Shown: in pieces, positions 11,517-22,799 of the stretch
Numbering within the stretch: the stretch's first letter is position 1
How the letters are laid out: each line of letters opens with the position of its first letter
Source of the DNA: Larix kaempferi
Taxonomy: Eukaryota; Streptophyta; Pinopsida; Pinales; Pinaceae
Reading direction: 5' to 3'
Length of the DNA: 64,000 nt
Assembly (NCBI GenBank): GCA_027924585.1
Contig: BSBM01000190.1
Location: 744,001-808,000, forward strand
Position numbers and translations under genes: made by a program
The notes under the pieces: generated by a model
What the model saw: only the letters and a program-made list of their open reading frames with translations
What the model was told of the DNA's origin: nothing
The model's database searches: none

Positions 11517-11900
11517 CAGTCTCTCTACTTTGATGGGTCAAAGTCTAAAGAGGGCGTTGGTGTTGGTTTCCTTCTAATTGATCCGATAGGTAACAAAATG
11601 TTCATAGCTTGCATAATTAAATTTGAGTGTACTAACAATATTGTAGAGTGTGAGGATTTAATTCAAGGGCTGAAAAAAGCATTAGATCTAAACGTACATT
11701 AGTTAATGGTTTTTTGTGATTCTTAAATTATTGTTAAAAAGGTAAGGAATGCGATTCATTGTGTAACTCCTCATCTCAGGAGTTACCAAGCAGAGGTATG
11801 GAGTCTAATTTCTAAGTTTTTAGCTTTTTATATCATTTCTATACATCGCTCATGGAATCAGGACACTGATTTACTTGACAACATGGATTCTTGATTAATA
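11517..11900 (+). pseudogene. extra plant-type (archaeal-like) RNase H domain, before RT
   Basis: Reading from 11517 in the gag/protease frame: SLYFDGSKSKEGVGVGFLLI gives the first catalytic Asp. Then come CTNNIVECEDLIQGL (Glu), LMVFCDS (Asp) and HRSWNQDTDLLDNMDS (last Asp, in the RxxNxxAD-like motif). This is the RVT_3/archaeal-type RNase H fold acquired by Tat-lineage gypsy elements, distinct from the ordinary gypsy RNase H after RT. Stops at about 11701, 11726 and 11893 make it dead. Its position between protease and RT is unusual. Confidence 0.75.
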
Positions 11901-12237
11901 CATGCGGATGGTTTTGATCCAAATAATTTTTCTATTGAGCTTATATTTAGGCCTACCATACTTGATAACATAACTAGTTGGCGTGTTTTTATCATGATCA
12001 ACAGATCATTGAATTTTTTCACATGGAGAATTTCTTTCAAGATGCCATTATTGATGAGATTACACATGATGAAAATCTTCATGATTTTGCAAACATTCCT
12101 AAAAAGCGGTCAATACAAGAAATATTCAATCAAGTAAGCATGACTCCTAATTCTGTAGGTAGATTAGAATATTTTTATGATTTGCATGAAAAAATTAAGG
12201 GGATTGTTCATTGGAAAACTAATAGCTCATTTATGCA

Positions 12238-12838
12238 ATGCGAAGTATAAATTTAGGAATCGATAGCAATACCCAAACCATCAACTTGGGTACAGAATGT
12301 ACAAAAGAAGAGAGATCAAAATTCATAAAAAATTTCAAGCAATACAAATATGTATTTTCTTGGACATATGATGATTTAAAAACATTCGACACAAACATCA
12401 TGCAACATGTCATTACTTTAAAACCACAAACCAAACCTTTCCAACAAAAAATTAGGAAAATGCACCCTAACCTAGAACTTGTTGTTAAGAAAGAACTGAA
12501 CAAATTATTGGCCTTCGGAATCATTTTTCCAATATGGCATACCCTTTCGGTAGCCAATCTAGTTCCGGTCAAAAATAAAAATGGATTAATCCACCTCTAT
12601 GTGGAATTTCACAACCTGAACTGTGCATCCGATAAAGACAATTACACAGTACCACCCATGGAACACATATTGCAAAAAGTCTCTAGTTATGAGATGATGT
12701 ATTTCTTAGACGGATTCTCAGGTTACAACCAATTTTTGGCCTCTCCAGTAGATCAACTTAGAAATACATTTAGAACCCCATGGGGTACTTTTTCTTACAA
12801 AAAGATTCCCTTCGGACTGATTAATGTCGGAGCCACAG
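12238..12838 (+). pseudogene. gypsy reverse transcriptase, truncated
   Basis: Open frame with RT blocks in order: KKELNKLLAFGIIFPIWHT, SVANLVPVKNKNGLIHLYVE, a FLDGFSGYNQF catalytic-block A and YKKIPFGLINVGAT. RT similarity stops at about 12838, one residue into the helix before the YxDD box. The YxDD motif, thumb, RNase H and integrase are therefore missing. It lies in a different frame from the upstream protease and RNase H, which implies a frameshift near 11980-12237. Confidence 0.8.
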
Positions 12839-15472
12839 TCACATTGTCACCTTCAACTGATCCCCCCGACCTATCTGTTCACAGCATCATATGTTCAATC
12901 ATATGTTCATACCTTCGAACTTTTTGAATCAATGAGTAAATCATATGTTCACAGCATGGGGGTAGGCCCAAAAACTTGCTTACTCATCATCATCGTCATT
13001 CTTGTTGGAGATACTGGGGGCATCCACCCCGCAAGGGGAATCCCTCATCATCATATTATCAATTCAGTTTTCCACCATGGCCAATAGCCTCATGGTACAC
13101 CCACCTTCCAGTAGTTGGTCGATGCCCTGTTGATCCCTCTTTGATACAACATCTGCACCACATTGACACCTATCGGCTAGGGGGTATAATCGATTACCTC
13201 GACCCTGGGATACAGGGCATGCTCAATCCTTTTGAACCTACCCTATCACATCTATCTCGGTATCTCAATGAGCCCATCGCTCAACTCAACACATATGTGA
13301 TCCACAATTACAAACCCCATGCCCATAGCATGGGGGCAAGTCATTACCCTACTCACTTTTGCACATCTGTGATCTCATCCATTTCTGAAGTCACACGTCA
13401 CTTGTATATTTTGTTTGATTTCCAAATGCACATTTCATGATTTGGTATTGTTTCCATGTTTACAGGTTCAAGTCGCATTGAACTCCACTTGTTTCAGTTA
13501 ACAACTGATCTCCACAGGTATAACCCCTTGACTGGAATATAGGACATCCTTTCTGTCTGAAAATTTGATGCATTTCCTCAGTTTTCTCCCTTGCTCCTGT
13601 AGGACCTCCCTCTGCCTGAGTAGGTGGCCCCACCTAGCCACCCTTGCATTTTCCCTTGCTCGAAAATAGAGCCTCCCTCCACATGGGTAACCGTTCTTAG
13701 AACCCCTTGCATTTGGAACCCATGTCATTCAATCCCTTCTTAGTATTGTGATCCCTTGTAGTTTTACATATTGAGTTGAAGTCACATGCAGTTCCTCATA
13801 TCGTCGATCATTGGCCTTTCCCCAGGCTCCCATCATGGAGTTTCTTTTAATCTATTTTCTGACTCCTTAAATAATGAAAACATCGCCAAACAAACTTTCT
13901 TCCTTTCATGCTCGTTAAAGTATTTGAAAGGGAATCCATTCGCTATTCCTGTTACCCCTTTTTCAGACCATATGGACTAATTACGAAAAAGGAATACTCT
14001 AGCCACTGTGGCTAGAAGATTTCTCCATTGCATACTTTTATGCTTTTTTGGGATTTGGGGACTAACTTATGAAAAAGACCACTCATAGATTCTTCTTTAT
14101 GTTTTCAGACTCTCTAAAAATGAAAACACCAACAAGCATTCACCGTCTTGAGCTCGTCAAAATCCACACGATGGTACCGTTTTGAGCACACTTCTATTCC
14201 TTCTTTGAGCTCGTTAAACTATGAAGAAGGCCCAAATGGTCTTTCTTAGCACCCCTATAGATTGCATATAGTCACTTATTTACGGAAACATCCCTAGTCT
14301 CCTTTGTTCAGATTATTCTATGATGAGTCATCCTAATGTCATCAGTACCCACCTCTCTAGGTGTCCCCCATTGTAGTCATATTTCCTGGTATGCCAATTG
14401 TGTCCCTCTCCAAGATTCATTTCACATATGTTTCCAGGTCAACCACACCATCATACTTTGAAAAAAGGAAGTTTGAGTCCGTATTACTCAGTTTCCCTTG
14501 TATATCCCAGCAATGTCTCAGTCTCATGTCCAATTATATCGCTCTTTGGTTGTATCCCTCAAGCTTCTATCAAGGAAACACCATTTCCTTGGTAGTTTCA
14601 AGTCTCCCTCTGTTAACGCCAACATATCTATTCTAGATGATAGACCCAAAGGTCCCTGTACCTTGGCCTCATCACCATTAGTGATGATTTCCTACCAACC
14701 TTTTGAGAGGAGTCCTTAGAGCCTATTAGAAGGGTTGTTTCTCACGTGCTTGACTCCAACTCCATCATCACACCATTGAGAATCGTACAGGGTATTGGTC
14801 CCTTCAATTATTGGTCGAAGACCTCAGATGTCCCTTGACTCTAGCACATTGGTGAGTCTATTTGGAACCCCCCAGTTGTATGTCATGTGGATATTCGGGC
14901 TACGTTGGAGACAATTTTTGGAATCCATTTGGTTATAAGCTTCATAGAGTATCCTATTCAGATGCAGCCCATGCATCTTTGCGATTCCGAATTTCAATCA
15001 TTGAGTCCATCTAGTTGTTGGCCCTTTCAGATCCAGGAGAGCATCAATTATTGGAATACCGCATTCGGGATGAATGCCATTGTTTCGATGTACCAATTCT
15101 TCAAATAAGTCATGGTTGGACCATGAGTACATTCCATATTTGAGTCTGTCTTGGACATTTATGATGCACACAACAGTTTATCCATGTATTGATCAGGCCC
15201 CCTTTGGGCCTCCATCCATTTTTTAATTTGATACATTGATACGAGTATAGGAATGCCTGCCTCATCCATATAATTGATATTGTATGCACCTCATTCATAT
15301 TGAATATTGTATCTACAGGTAAGGGTCCTTGTAGTCCCATGTAAGGGTGAGCTCCTCTGACGCAATCCTGATTCTCCATCCCACTGTCACAATGGAATAG
15401 AATATCCTATGATGTATGTCATCCATATGATGAGATCCTGACCTCACACATCTGGGGGAAATATGTTAACAC
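12839..15472 (+). other. non-coding 3' region ending in a polypurine-like tract
   Basis: It starts with a repeated CATATGTTCA motif (about 12888-12955), then pyrimidine-rich spacer without convincing protein. It ends CATCTGGGGGAAATA just before TGTTAACACC. CAGCATGGGGG-like runs occur near 12953 and 13325. I read it as the 3' untranslated region of a gypsy element whose pol was lost at the 12838 junction. The stretch 25850-26340 has related vocabulary on the opposite strand. Confidence 0.4.
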
Positions 15473-16133
15473 CTAAATTTTGGCTTCCTACCTTGTCATT
15501 AGCCCCATCAAACCCATACATCATTACCACATTCCATTTCCATTACTTTTACCTTTGTAAAACCAAAGTCTCACATAAAAGGACCATTTTACAAAATTAA
15601 TTGCTCAATTATCTCAAAAATGAGCAACTTATGCCCCGACTTGTTTTTGGATGTTTCTCCTTTTTATCACTCAACAAAAAGAAGAAACTTGGCATGACAC
15701 CTATGATAGCCCAATTTGGAAAAAGGATAAAAAAGTGAAAGGCGCAAAATCAAAGGCAAAGCCAAAAATTAAAAATTCCAAAAGCCAAAAATAAAAAATA
15801 AAAAAATCAAAGCCTTATCCTTATCCTAGATCTATCTATTGTGCCTATAAATGAACCATCAAGGTCCATCACTCAACATCCATTCTCAATACATTACCCA
15901 AGCCATTACTCTGCGAAAATATCCCTGAGACCAGAACTCCCTTTATGTTCCATTCTCAACCTTCTGGAGATTGTGTATGTGACGCATGGACGGAGAACCG
16001 TGAATTGCAAGGAGACCAAGCGAACCCTCCCTCAAACAGCTACGGGGGCCTCTCCTACTATAACTCAAAGGTGATATTAAATCCTTGTAAATACCATTTT
16101 TTACATAATGAAAGAGCATTATTTATTCTTTAA
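15473..16133 (+). repeat. LTR (TGTTAACACC family), right edge unclear
   Basis: Starts TGTTAACACCTAAATTTTGG and matches the truncated LTR at 1262. A TATAAATGA box at 15845 followed by TCACTCAACATCCATTCTC is promoter/R-region-like. The right end could not be fixed. No second copy lies in the window. Confidence 0.45.
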
Positions 16134-17054
16134 AATATTTTTCTTTGTTTGCTTGATAAAAATTTTGCATGTTTGATTAGTTTAGTTGTTTAATTTATGT
16201 TTTGTTTATTTTCTTTTCCATTGAGACTCTACTAAGTTTAACACAACCCTTAGTAGGTGCATCTTTGCACATGCTAGTGTGAAAACACTAGCAACAAGAA
16301 TGATTAGATATGTTGGGTTTGTGAAAGAGTAAAAGAAATATGTGATCTAAGACAAGAAGAATGTCGTGTTGGGTTTGTAGTTTCTTTTTTCTTTGAAGAT
16401 GTACCAGGATATGCTTTTGTGGATCTTTCAATCAATACGGACAAAGACCAAAGTACCTAGTCTAAATGGTTTAGATCTAGAACAAAATACAACAGAATAT
16501 AAACACTTTCATATATTAATCTAAGGAAAAGAATAGGGCACATTACTCTCCTTGTAATTGGATTAGTCTCACCTTGCTTTATGTGATCTTCAATGCCTAG
16601 CTGCAAAACAACATAGAGCAAACAAGAGGAAACACAAGTGAAAGCAACAAGTAATATTGATTAACCTAAACAAGTGGTCAAGGAAAATAGTTCTAAAGAT
16701 CTACAATTCACAATAAACCTTTATGGAAAGAGAATATATTGTTGTATTAATGAATATAGAGAAGAGGAGATTACAACCATTTCCTTGACGTTGCAATTTC
16801 TTCTAATTAATATTTGCCTCAATTATCCAACCTTGTCTCTAATGGATGAAGGGATTTCAACTCTAGCATAATTTCTCCAGCATTTAGGTGCTCTAATTCA
16901 TCCTCCCCTTAACCATGAAGAGGAAGCTTGTATATATAGGCCAAAGAGGATAGGAGTTGAATATTTGATGGAGAAATCTAAGGGATCAGCCCAAGAAGTT
17001 AGGGGTTTGACTGCCACCTTCACTGATTTATTGGGATAATCCTCCACGAATACA
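16134..17054. other. unassigned sequence, possible minus-strand LTR remnant
   Basis: No protein family is recognised. A TATATATA run (16931-16938) reads as a TATA box on the minus strand, upstream (minus sense) of a purine/AT-rich stretch. This would suit the U3/R part of a decayed LTR, but no ends, PBS or partner copy can be shown. Confidence 0.2.
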
Positions 17055-17059
17055 CTTTT

Positions 17060-17640
17060 TGTTGATGTATATGTAACTTCGGAATGTATTTCATATATAT
17101 TTATTGTACCCTTATAAGAGATGTGTTATTCCTCCATAAGGAAGTGTCGTCATAAGTGTCGCAAGTGTGTGTACTTACCGATGGGTTATTAGACCACCAT
17201 GTGTGGGGTTGGCCCTGAAATATATCTTATATTGTGGATGTATCTAGATAGAGAGGTCGGCCCCATAGTGTAACTGGGAAAATAGGCTAGTATAAATAGA
17301 GATCGGGAGATCTCTATTTTTATCACTCGGAAACTCACACTTCTCTCACTCAGAAAGTGGCGCACTAGTGAGGAGGAGGATCATCTGCTACTAGGAGACT
17401 ATCTCAATGTATTTTGGTTGTACTTTGGTTGAGCCATTGCTCTCTCTATCTATGAGGAAGTTGTGGGGTTTGTCACCTTAGGTTTTTCCCCATAAAAACT
17501 CTGTGTCTCTTGTCTCTCATGCTGTTGATTCTTGTGATGCTTGTCATGCTTATTGTGATTTTTATGCATTGATATACTGTATATGTTATTCTCTCAGTAA
17601 AGATCCTAGAGTATTGTGAATTAATGCTCAAAATTTAACA
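17060..17640 (+). repeat. 5' LTR of copia-1
   Basis: TG...CA termini, CTTTT to the left and the PBS to the right. Compared with 23570-24151 it lacks a 13-bp duplication near the start and has a 12-bp extra piece near 17150. Confidence 0.93.
17291..17299 (+). promoter_or_regulatory. TATA box of the copia-1 5' LTR
   Basis: TATAAATAG is followed at once by a short palindrome (AGAGATCGGGAGATCTCT). It is conserved at about 23811 in the 3' LTR. TCGGCCCCAT (17257-17266) lies about 25 bp upstream. Confidence 0.6.
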
Positions 17641-17652
17641 TGGTATCAGAGC
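17641..17652 (+). other. primer-binding site of copia-1
   Basis: TGGTATCAGAGC is complementary to the 3' end of initiator tRNA-Met and follows the LTR terminus without a gap. Confidence 0.95.
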
Positions 17653-18214
17653 TAACCTAAGAAGAAGACATTTTGCAGTGACAAAAACTTGAGTTTCTTG
17701 TTTATTGGGTTTCTCTCCACAGATTTTGGAAAAGCAGTATAATAGATTGACTCTACTCATCAAGGAGAATCTATCTATCCAATCAGAATTCAATTCTGAG
17801 CATTTTTAGATTTGGCCCTAAACATTAGGGTTTCCACAAAAATAGGAATTTCTAAAATCTGAAGACATAGCTGAAAGCTCCTTGCAAAAATCGAAGTTTA
17901 GAGCTTTGGATCGATATTTTTGGCTGGGTAGATCTCCGGGAAACTCAAACCCTAATTCAAGGCTCTCCCTAGTGAACCCGGGAGGACAAAAAGACAAATC
18001 TTAAGGGTAAATCTTTGTTGATCTCAAATTCTAAATACACCAGGCTGATCAGCTCATCAAGGCACATCTTTCTATCCTTTCAGAAAGTTGAAATTCACAT
18101 TTTGAATTTTTAGGGTTTTTTCGACAAACCCTAATTCGGGACCAGATCCAGTTTTCAGCATTTCAAGTGGTAAGACCTAAATCTTTTCTATTTCCATTTG
18201 AAGTACTCTTTAAG

Positions 18215-19612
18215 ATGTCTCACCACACCAAGCTTGAGGAAAAGCTTGAAGGGGCTAATAACTTCCGAGCCTGGAAGTATAGGATTGGGTTAATCCTGGA
18301 AGAGAATGAGTTGGACTCGTATGTAAAAGAAGACATCCCTATCCCAGAGGATGAAGAGGCTAAAATATTGCATAAGAAGAACTTGGTCAAAGCAAACAGA
18401 ATCATTGTTGATTCTATCAAAGACCATCTCATACCACATGTGTCATCCCTGAAGACACCCAAGGAGATGTTTGACTCTTTGACCAAGCTATTTGAAGGGA
18501 AGAACATAAATCGGAAGATGACCCTGAGGAATCAATTGAAAGGGGTCAAGATGTCGAATGGAGAAACCATTCAATCCTATTTCTCCAAATTCTCTCAGAT
18601 CAAGGAACAACTTGAAGTTGTAGATGAAATGGTGGAGAACAGTGAAATTGTTATGACCACTTTGAATGGCCTACCTAGGTCATGGGACTCCTTTATCCAA
18701 GGGATCTGTGCAAGGAAGAAATTAATCTCCTTCAGTAGATTGTGGGAGGAATGTTCCCAAGAAGAAGCAAGGCTTGTGGCAAGAGAAGAAAAGATGGGGA
18801 ATGAAGATCAATCCCTCATAGTACACACCAAGAAATGCAAGTTCAAGAAGGATCCATCCCATCACAAGAAGAAATCTTCTCATCCTTATCACAAAGATAA
18901 GAAAGATCTAAGGTGTTTCAATTGCAATGAGAAAGGTCACTTTGCTTCAGAATGTCCCAAGAACAAAAGGGATTACAACAACATCTCCAGCAAGAAGAAG
19001 AAGGGCAGCAAGAGAAAGTTCCATGCTCATGCTACTGAAGATGATGAACCTCCAAAGAAGAAAGCTAGGGCAAAAAGTGATGATGGCTCATCAAGTGAAG
19101 AAGAGAATGTTCTTATCTCTGCTCTCACGGGTACTATCTCACATGGTTGTAATGATTGGTTAATTAACAGTGGGGCTTCCAAACACATGATTGGGTTTAA
19201 AGAATCTTTTGTAAATCTATCTGAACATGAATCACCCCATAAAGTGAAACTTGGGGATGATTATCAATACCCCATCAAAGGAAGTGGTGAAGCCTCCTAC
19301 AACCTAGATTCTGGAAAATCATTGAAGATGAAAGAAGTCCTTTATGTATCTGGGCTCAAGAAGAATCTACTCTCCATATCTGCACTGGATGCAAAAAGCA
19401 TGAGTGTTGCATTTGTAGATGGCCAAGTACTCATGTGGCAAAAGGGAAAGACCATAGATGATGCAGTAGTGATTGGAGAGCAAGAGGGAGGACTGTATAA
19501 ATTGAAGGGACAACCTGAACATGCTACGGTGACAGGAAGACAAAGATTCATCCATAGTCATGGATCACATGGAGGTATGTATAATTTGGTTTTTGCAAAG
19601 ATTAACTTATGA
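18215..19612 (+). CDS. copia Gag-protease (truncated before integrase)
   Basis: Start chosen at ATG 18215 (MSHHTKLEEKLEGANNFRAW); the frame is open from 18167. Gag of the UBN2 type spans the first half (FRAWKYRIGLILEENEL, LRNQLKGVKMSNGETIQSYF). A basic linker follows, then one zinc knuckle CFNCNEKGHFASEC near 18914. Protease begins at WLINSGASKHMIGF near 19159. The catalytic Asp is replaced by Asn (NSGAS for the usual DSGAS), so the protease should be inactive. The reading frame runs through the pre-integrase region to about 19573 and then into intron-like sequence beginning GTATGT. The last roughly 13 codons are not homologous protein. Confidence 0.85.
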   Translation: MSHHTKLEEKLEGANNFRAWKYRIGLILEENELDSYVKEDIPIPEDEEAKILHKKNLVKANRIIVDSIKDHLIPHVSSLKTPKEMFDSLTKLFEGKNINRKMTLRNQLKGVKMSNGETIQSYFSKFSQIKEQLEVVDEMVENSEIVMTTLNGLPRSWDSFIQGICARKKLISFSRLWEECSQEEARLVAREEKMGNEDQSLIVHTKKCKFKKDPSHHKKKSSHPYHKDKKDLRCFNCNEKGHFASECPKNKRDYNNISSKKKKGSKRKFHAHATEDDEPPKKKARAKSDDGSSSEEENVLISALTGTISHGCNDWLINSGASKHMIGFKESFVNLSEHESPHKVKLGDDYQYPIKGSGEASYNLDSGKSLKMKEVLYVSGLKKNLLSISALDAKSMSVAFVDGQVLMWQKGKTIDDAVVIGEQEGGLYKLKGQPEHATVTGRQRFIHSHGSHGGMYNLVFAKINL

Positions 19613-20687
19613 GTTATGCAGGTCATTGAAGAGAACAAGAAAACATAACTAGCAAATATGATGACCAGGTATGTTTTCTTATATCATAGGATCTCTTATA
19701 TAAGTATACATGGCATGATTGATAATGATTATTCATGAATTCATAGGTTTGAATAATCATGGTTGCATGCATATTATGTTTCTTACATTAATTGATGATA
19801 TGACTAATCAGAAGAGTCATAGGTTTGAGTAATCACAGGTTTAGGCATATTATGTGTCTTATGATATGACTAACCATAAGAGTCCTATATAAACCTTGAA
19901 TACTTATGCTTATTATTTATGTTTGAAATGATCATGACTATACATGCTTAATATTATTTTGTTTTGATAGTATACTAATGTATGTATGATATTGTAAGAG
20001 ATCTCGAGTATAACACAATGATGATACTCATAAGCATGCATAGTGATCGAGGATAGATATAAGTTCAAGGACAGGTAATCCAGGAAGCAAAGATCAAGAG
20101 GGAGCACACTCCAGTAGTTTTTGCAAGGATGCGGATATTCAGAGGGAGTCGACCACTTCTCACAATCCACATCATAATGGAATTGCAGAAAGGTTCACAA
20201 TCCACATCATAATGGAATTGCAGAAAGGTTGCAAAGATTCAGAGGGAGTCCACCCAACAACCAAACAAAGATAAGTATTTGAATTATCATTTCTTGTATA
20301 TTTGATTGTTTAAATAATATTGTTCAATGATGTATATGCTTATGTTCCTAGATTTAGGATGTGTATTAGGCATATTAGAATAGTTGCATTGATGAACAGT
20401 ATACTACTAATATACATGGGTAAGTGGCCTATGGAACTGTACAACATTCCATTGCTACTTATCTAGAATGAAACCTCTTTGCTGACATGTTGGGAGTTGT
20501 GCACACTCTTAACAATGTTCTAGTAGAGATTGGAAGGCATCTAGAAAGTTACGGGATATGGATAAATGTTGCATTGAAGCATTGGCTAAGATAATTGCAT
20601 GACTGTATGACATATTTCCTTATGTGTAAGAATTTGTTCTGAAAATTATGAGATGTTTCTCATCATGCAATTTAACTTGTTTTGTAG
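19574..20687 (+). other. intron-like modules with an integrase scrap
   Basis: Coding similarity ends at a GGAG|GTATGT junction. AT-rich segments then alternate with short purine-rich blocks bordered by AG and GT: TTATGCAG before 19621, then a 47-bp block, then CCAG|GTATGT at about 19667. The block at about 20080-20270 carries an integrase-core scrap, CKDADIQRES then NPHHNGIAER, and contains a 35-bp tandem duplication (20167-20235). The interval ends TTTGTAG|GAAAG at about 20687. Copia-2 has the same arrangement on the minus strand (58580-59870). No complete integrase domain remains. Confidence 0.6.
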
Positions 20688-22187
20688 GAAAGACCGTATA
20701 CCTTCACGTACAAAAGAAGTAATACAACATTTGTTCCAGCAACAAAGATATCTATTGAAGATATTGAATATATTGAAATTCCCAAGATCTAGGATGAAGA
20801 AATGGAAGAGTGCCATGATCCGTCGATCATGAAGAATGATGTTTGGGATGTAGTACCAAGACCTAAAGCGGAGTCTGTAATGACTTCCATATGGATCTAT
20901 TAGATCAAGCATGCTGCAGATGGCAGCATAGAGAAATATAAAAGTGATGAAATAGAAGATACACCAGATGGATTTCAAGACTGCTTTCTTGAATGGTGTA
21001 GTTGAAAAGGAAGTATATGTGGAGAAACGACTCGGTTTTGAAATACATAACACGGAGTCATATGTGTGCAGATTGAAGAAAGCCTTGCATGGCTTGAAGC
21101 AAGCTCCCAAAACTTGGTGTGGTAGGATGGACAGTTTCCTATCTAGTTTGGGCTTTACCAAGAGTAAAGCGGATTCCAACCTTTACTACAAGGTTGAGGA
21201 AGGGAATCCTGTGATTCTACTCCTGTATGTGGATGACTTATTTGTAACAGGAGATGACAGATTGATTGCAGATACTAAGAGGAAGCTTGCTGCTAAGTTC
21301 GATATGAAAGATTTGGGAATGATGCATTATTTTCTAGGTATGGAGGTGTGGCAGAATGCAAGTGGGATCTTCCTTGGTCAAGGGAAGTACACAGTAGATA
21401 TTCTGAAGAGATTCGGGATGATGGATTGCAAGGCCATGGCCACACCCATGGCATTGAATCTGAAGCTTCTATGTGATGCTTCATTGAGCCAATTGATATC
21501 TCTATGTATCGTCAGATGATTGGGTCCTTGATGTATCTAACGAACACGAGACCAGATATTTGCTTTACTGTGAACACATTGAGTCAGTTCCTCACAGATC
21601 CGAGGAGTGTTCACCTGGTTGCTGCAAAGCATGTTCTGAGGTACCTGAAGGGTACAGTGGGTTATGGGCTCAAGTATGAAGCGAATCAAAAGTTTAACCT
21701 GCAGGGTTATGTTGATTCAGATTGGGCTGGCAGTGCTACAGATAGGAAGAGCACATCTGGGTGTTGCTTTAGTATGGGATCAGGTATGATCTCTTGGTTT
21801 AGCAGGAAGCAGTCCTACATAGCACTGAGTACAACTGAGGCAAATTATGTTGCAGCCTGTTCAGCTACTTGTGAGGCAGTATGGCTACAGAAGCTACTGT
21901 CTGAGTTATTTGATCTCCCATTGGATGCTACTGGTATTTTCTACAATAACCAGAGTTGTGTGAAGCTGTCTGAGAACCCAATGTTTCATGACAGGTTGAA
22001 ACACATAGAGATCAAATATCACTATATCAGGGATATGGTGCAGAGAGGAGCTATGAAGCTCCTGTATGTTGCGACAGACGAGCAGATTGCAGATGTGCTG
22101 ACGAAGCCACTAGCCAGGGTGAAGTTCGAGTACTTCAGGGAGAGGCTTGGCGTTCTTCAGATTCATGACACTTCGAGGAAGAAGTGA
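20688..22187 (+). pseudogene. copia RT-RNase H with internal deletion
   Basis: The N-terminal RT starts near 20688 (KISIEDIEYIE, then MKNDVWDVVPRPKAES). It jumps at YKSDEIEDTPDG directly into FKTAFLNGVVEKEVYVEKRL (near 20970), omitting the usual block that holds the first catalytic Asp region. The rest of RT is present: CRLKKALHGLKQAPKTW and LLLYVDDLFVTGDD with an intact YVDD near 21225. A frameshift lies at about 21480-21504. RNase H follows with Asp in YVDSDWAG, Glu in STTEANYVA and the position of FYNNQS, where the usual FCDNQS Asp is Asn. The C-terminus ends ...LGVLQIHDTSRKK. It cannot be an active enzyme. Confidence 0.85.
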
Positions 22188-22299
22188 TGGACACATTTGC
22201 TAAAGCCATTCCAAACATGTTGGAAGGAGGATCCTTCACATGGCTGTGGATGTAAGTGTTGGATGATGAGCATCAGGATGATGTTCTGGTTTCTGCTTT

Positions 22300-22720
22300 G
22301 TATGATCAATTGGATCATTTATATGTATGTATGCATCATGTCGGATGCTGGATATGATCGGTTGGATATTTTGTATGTATTTTGTATATGCATCATGTTG
22401 GATGCTTGGACCATGTATTTGTATATGGATCAAGTGGATACATTGTATGATCAGGTAGATCATGTATGTTGATATGTATCAGGTATGATCAAGTAGATCA
22501 TGTATGTTGATGGATACATTGTGTGGATCATGTATCTATGTATCAGGTGAATACATTGTGTATGATGATATGTATTAGGTAGATACTTGGTATGCATCAG
22601 GTAGATGCATTGTATGATCAGGATGATCATGGATGATGAGCTTCTCCAGATGACATGCAACAGGATGTTGTAGTGATGATGATCAGGATGATCATGTGTA
22701 CATCAGGATGATGTATGGTG
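22300..22720 (+). repeat. degenerate GATCAGGT/ATGTAT tandem array in copia-1 3' UTR
   Basis: Repeated units built from TGGATCATGTATGT, GATCAGGTAGATCATGTAT and GATGATCAGGATGATCATG, with unit lengths of roughly 25-45 bp. A related array occurs in copia-2 at 56560-57150 on the other strand. Confidence 0.7.
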
Positions 22721-22799
22721 AGTATCAAGATGATACTTTGTGGCCGTGGATCAGGTTGTGTAGATGAGCATGTCTCGGAGATCCTATAGGTCGAAGTTG

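Noticed and set aside
13498-15379. Open frames of 60-90 codons on both strands
   Set aside because: No conserved motif, no consistent frame, and overlap with LTR-associated 3' non-coding sequence.
17641-17652. Partial tRNA gene
   Set aside because: The match is only the 12-nt tRNA-Met complement used as a primer-binding site, with no tRNA body.
18220-18507. Minus-strand frame of 95 codons opposite copia-1 gag
   Set aside because: It is the shadow of the real gag frame, and its composition mirrors the antisense of conserved gag residues.
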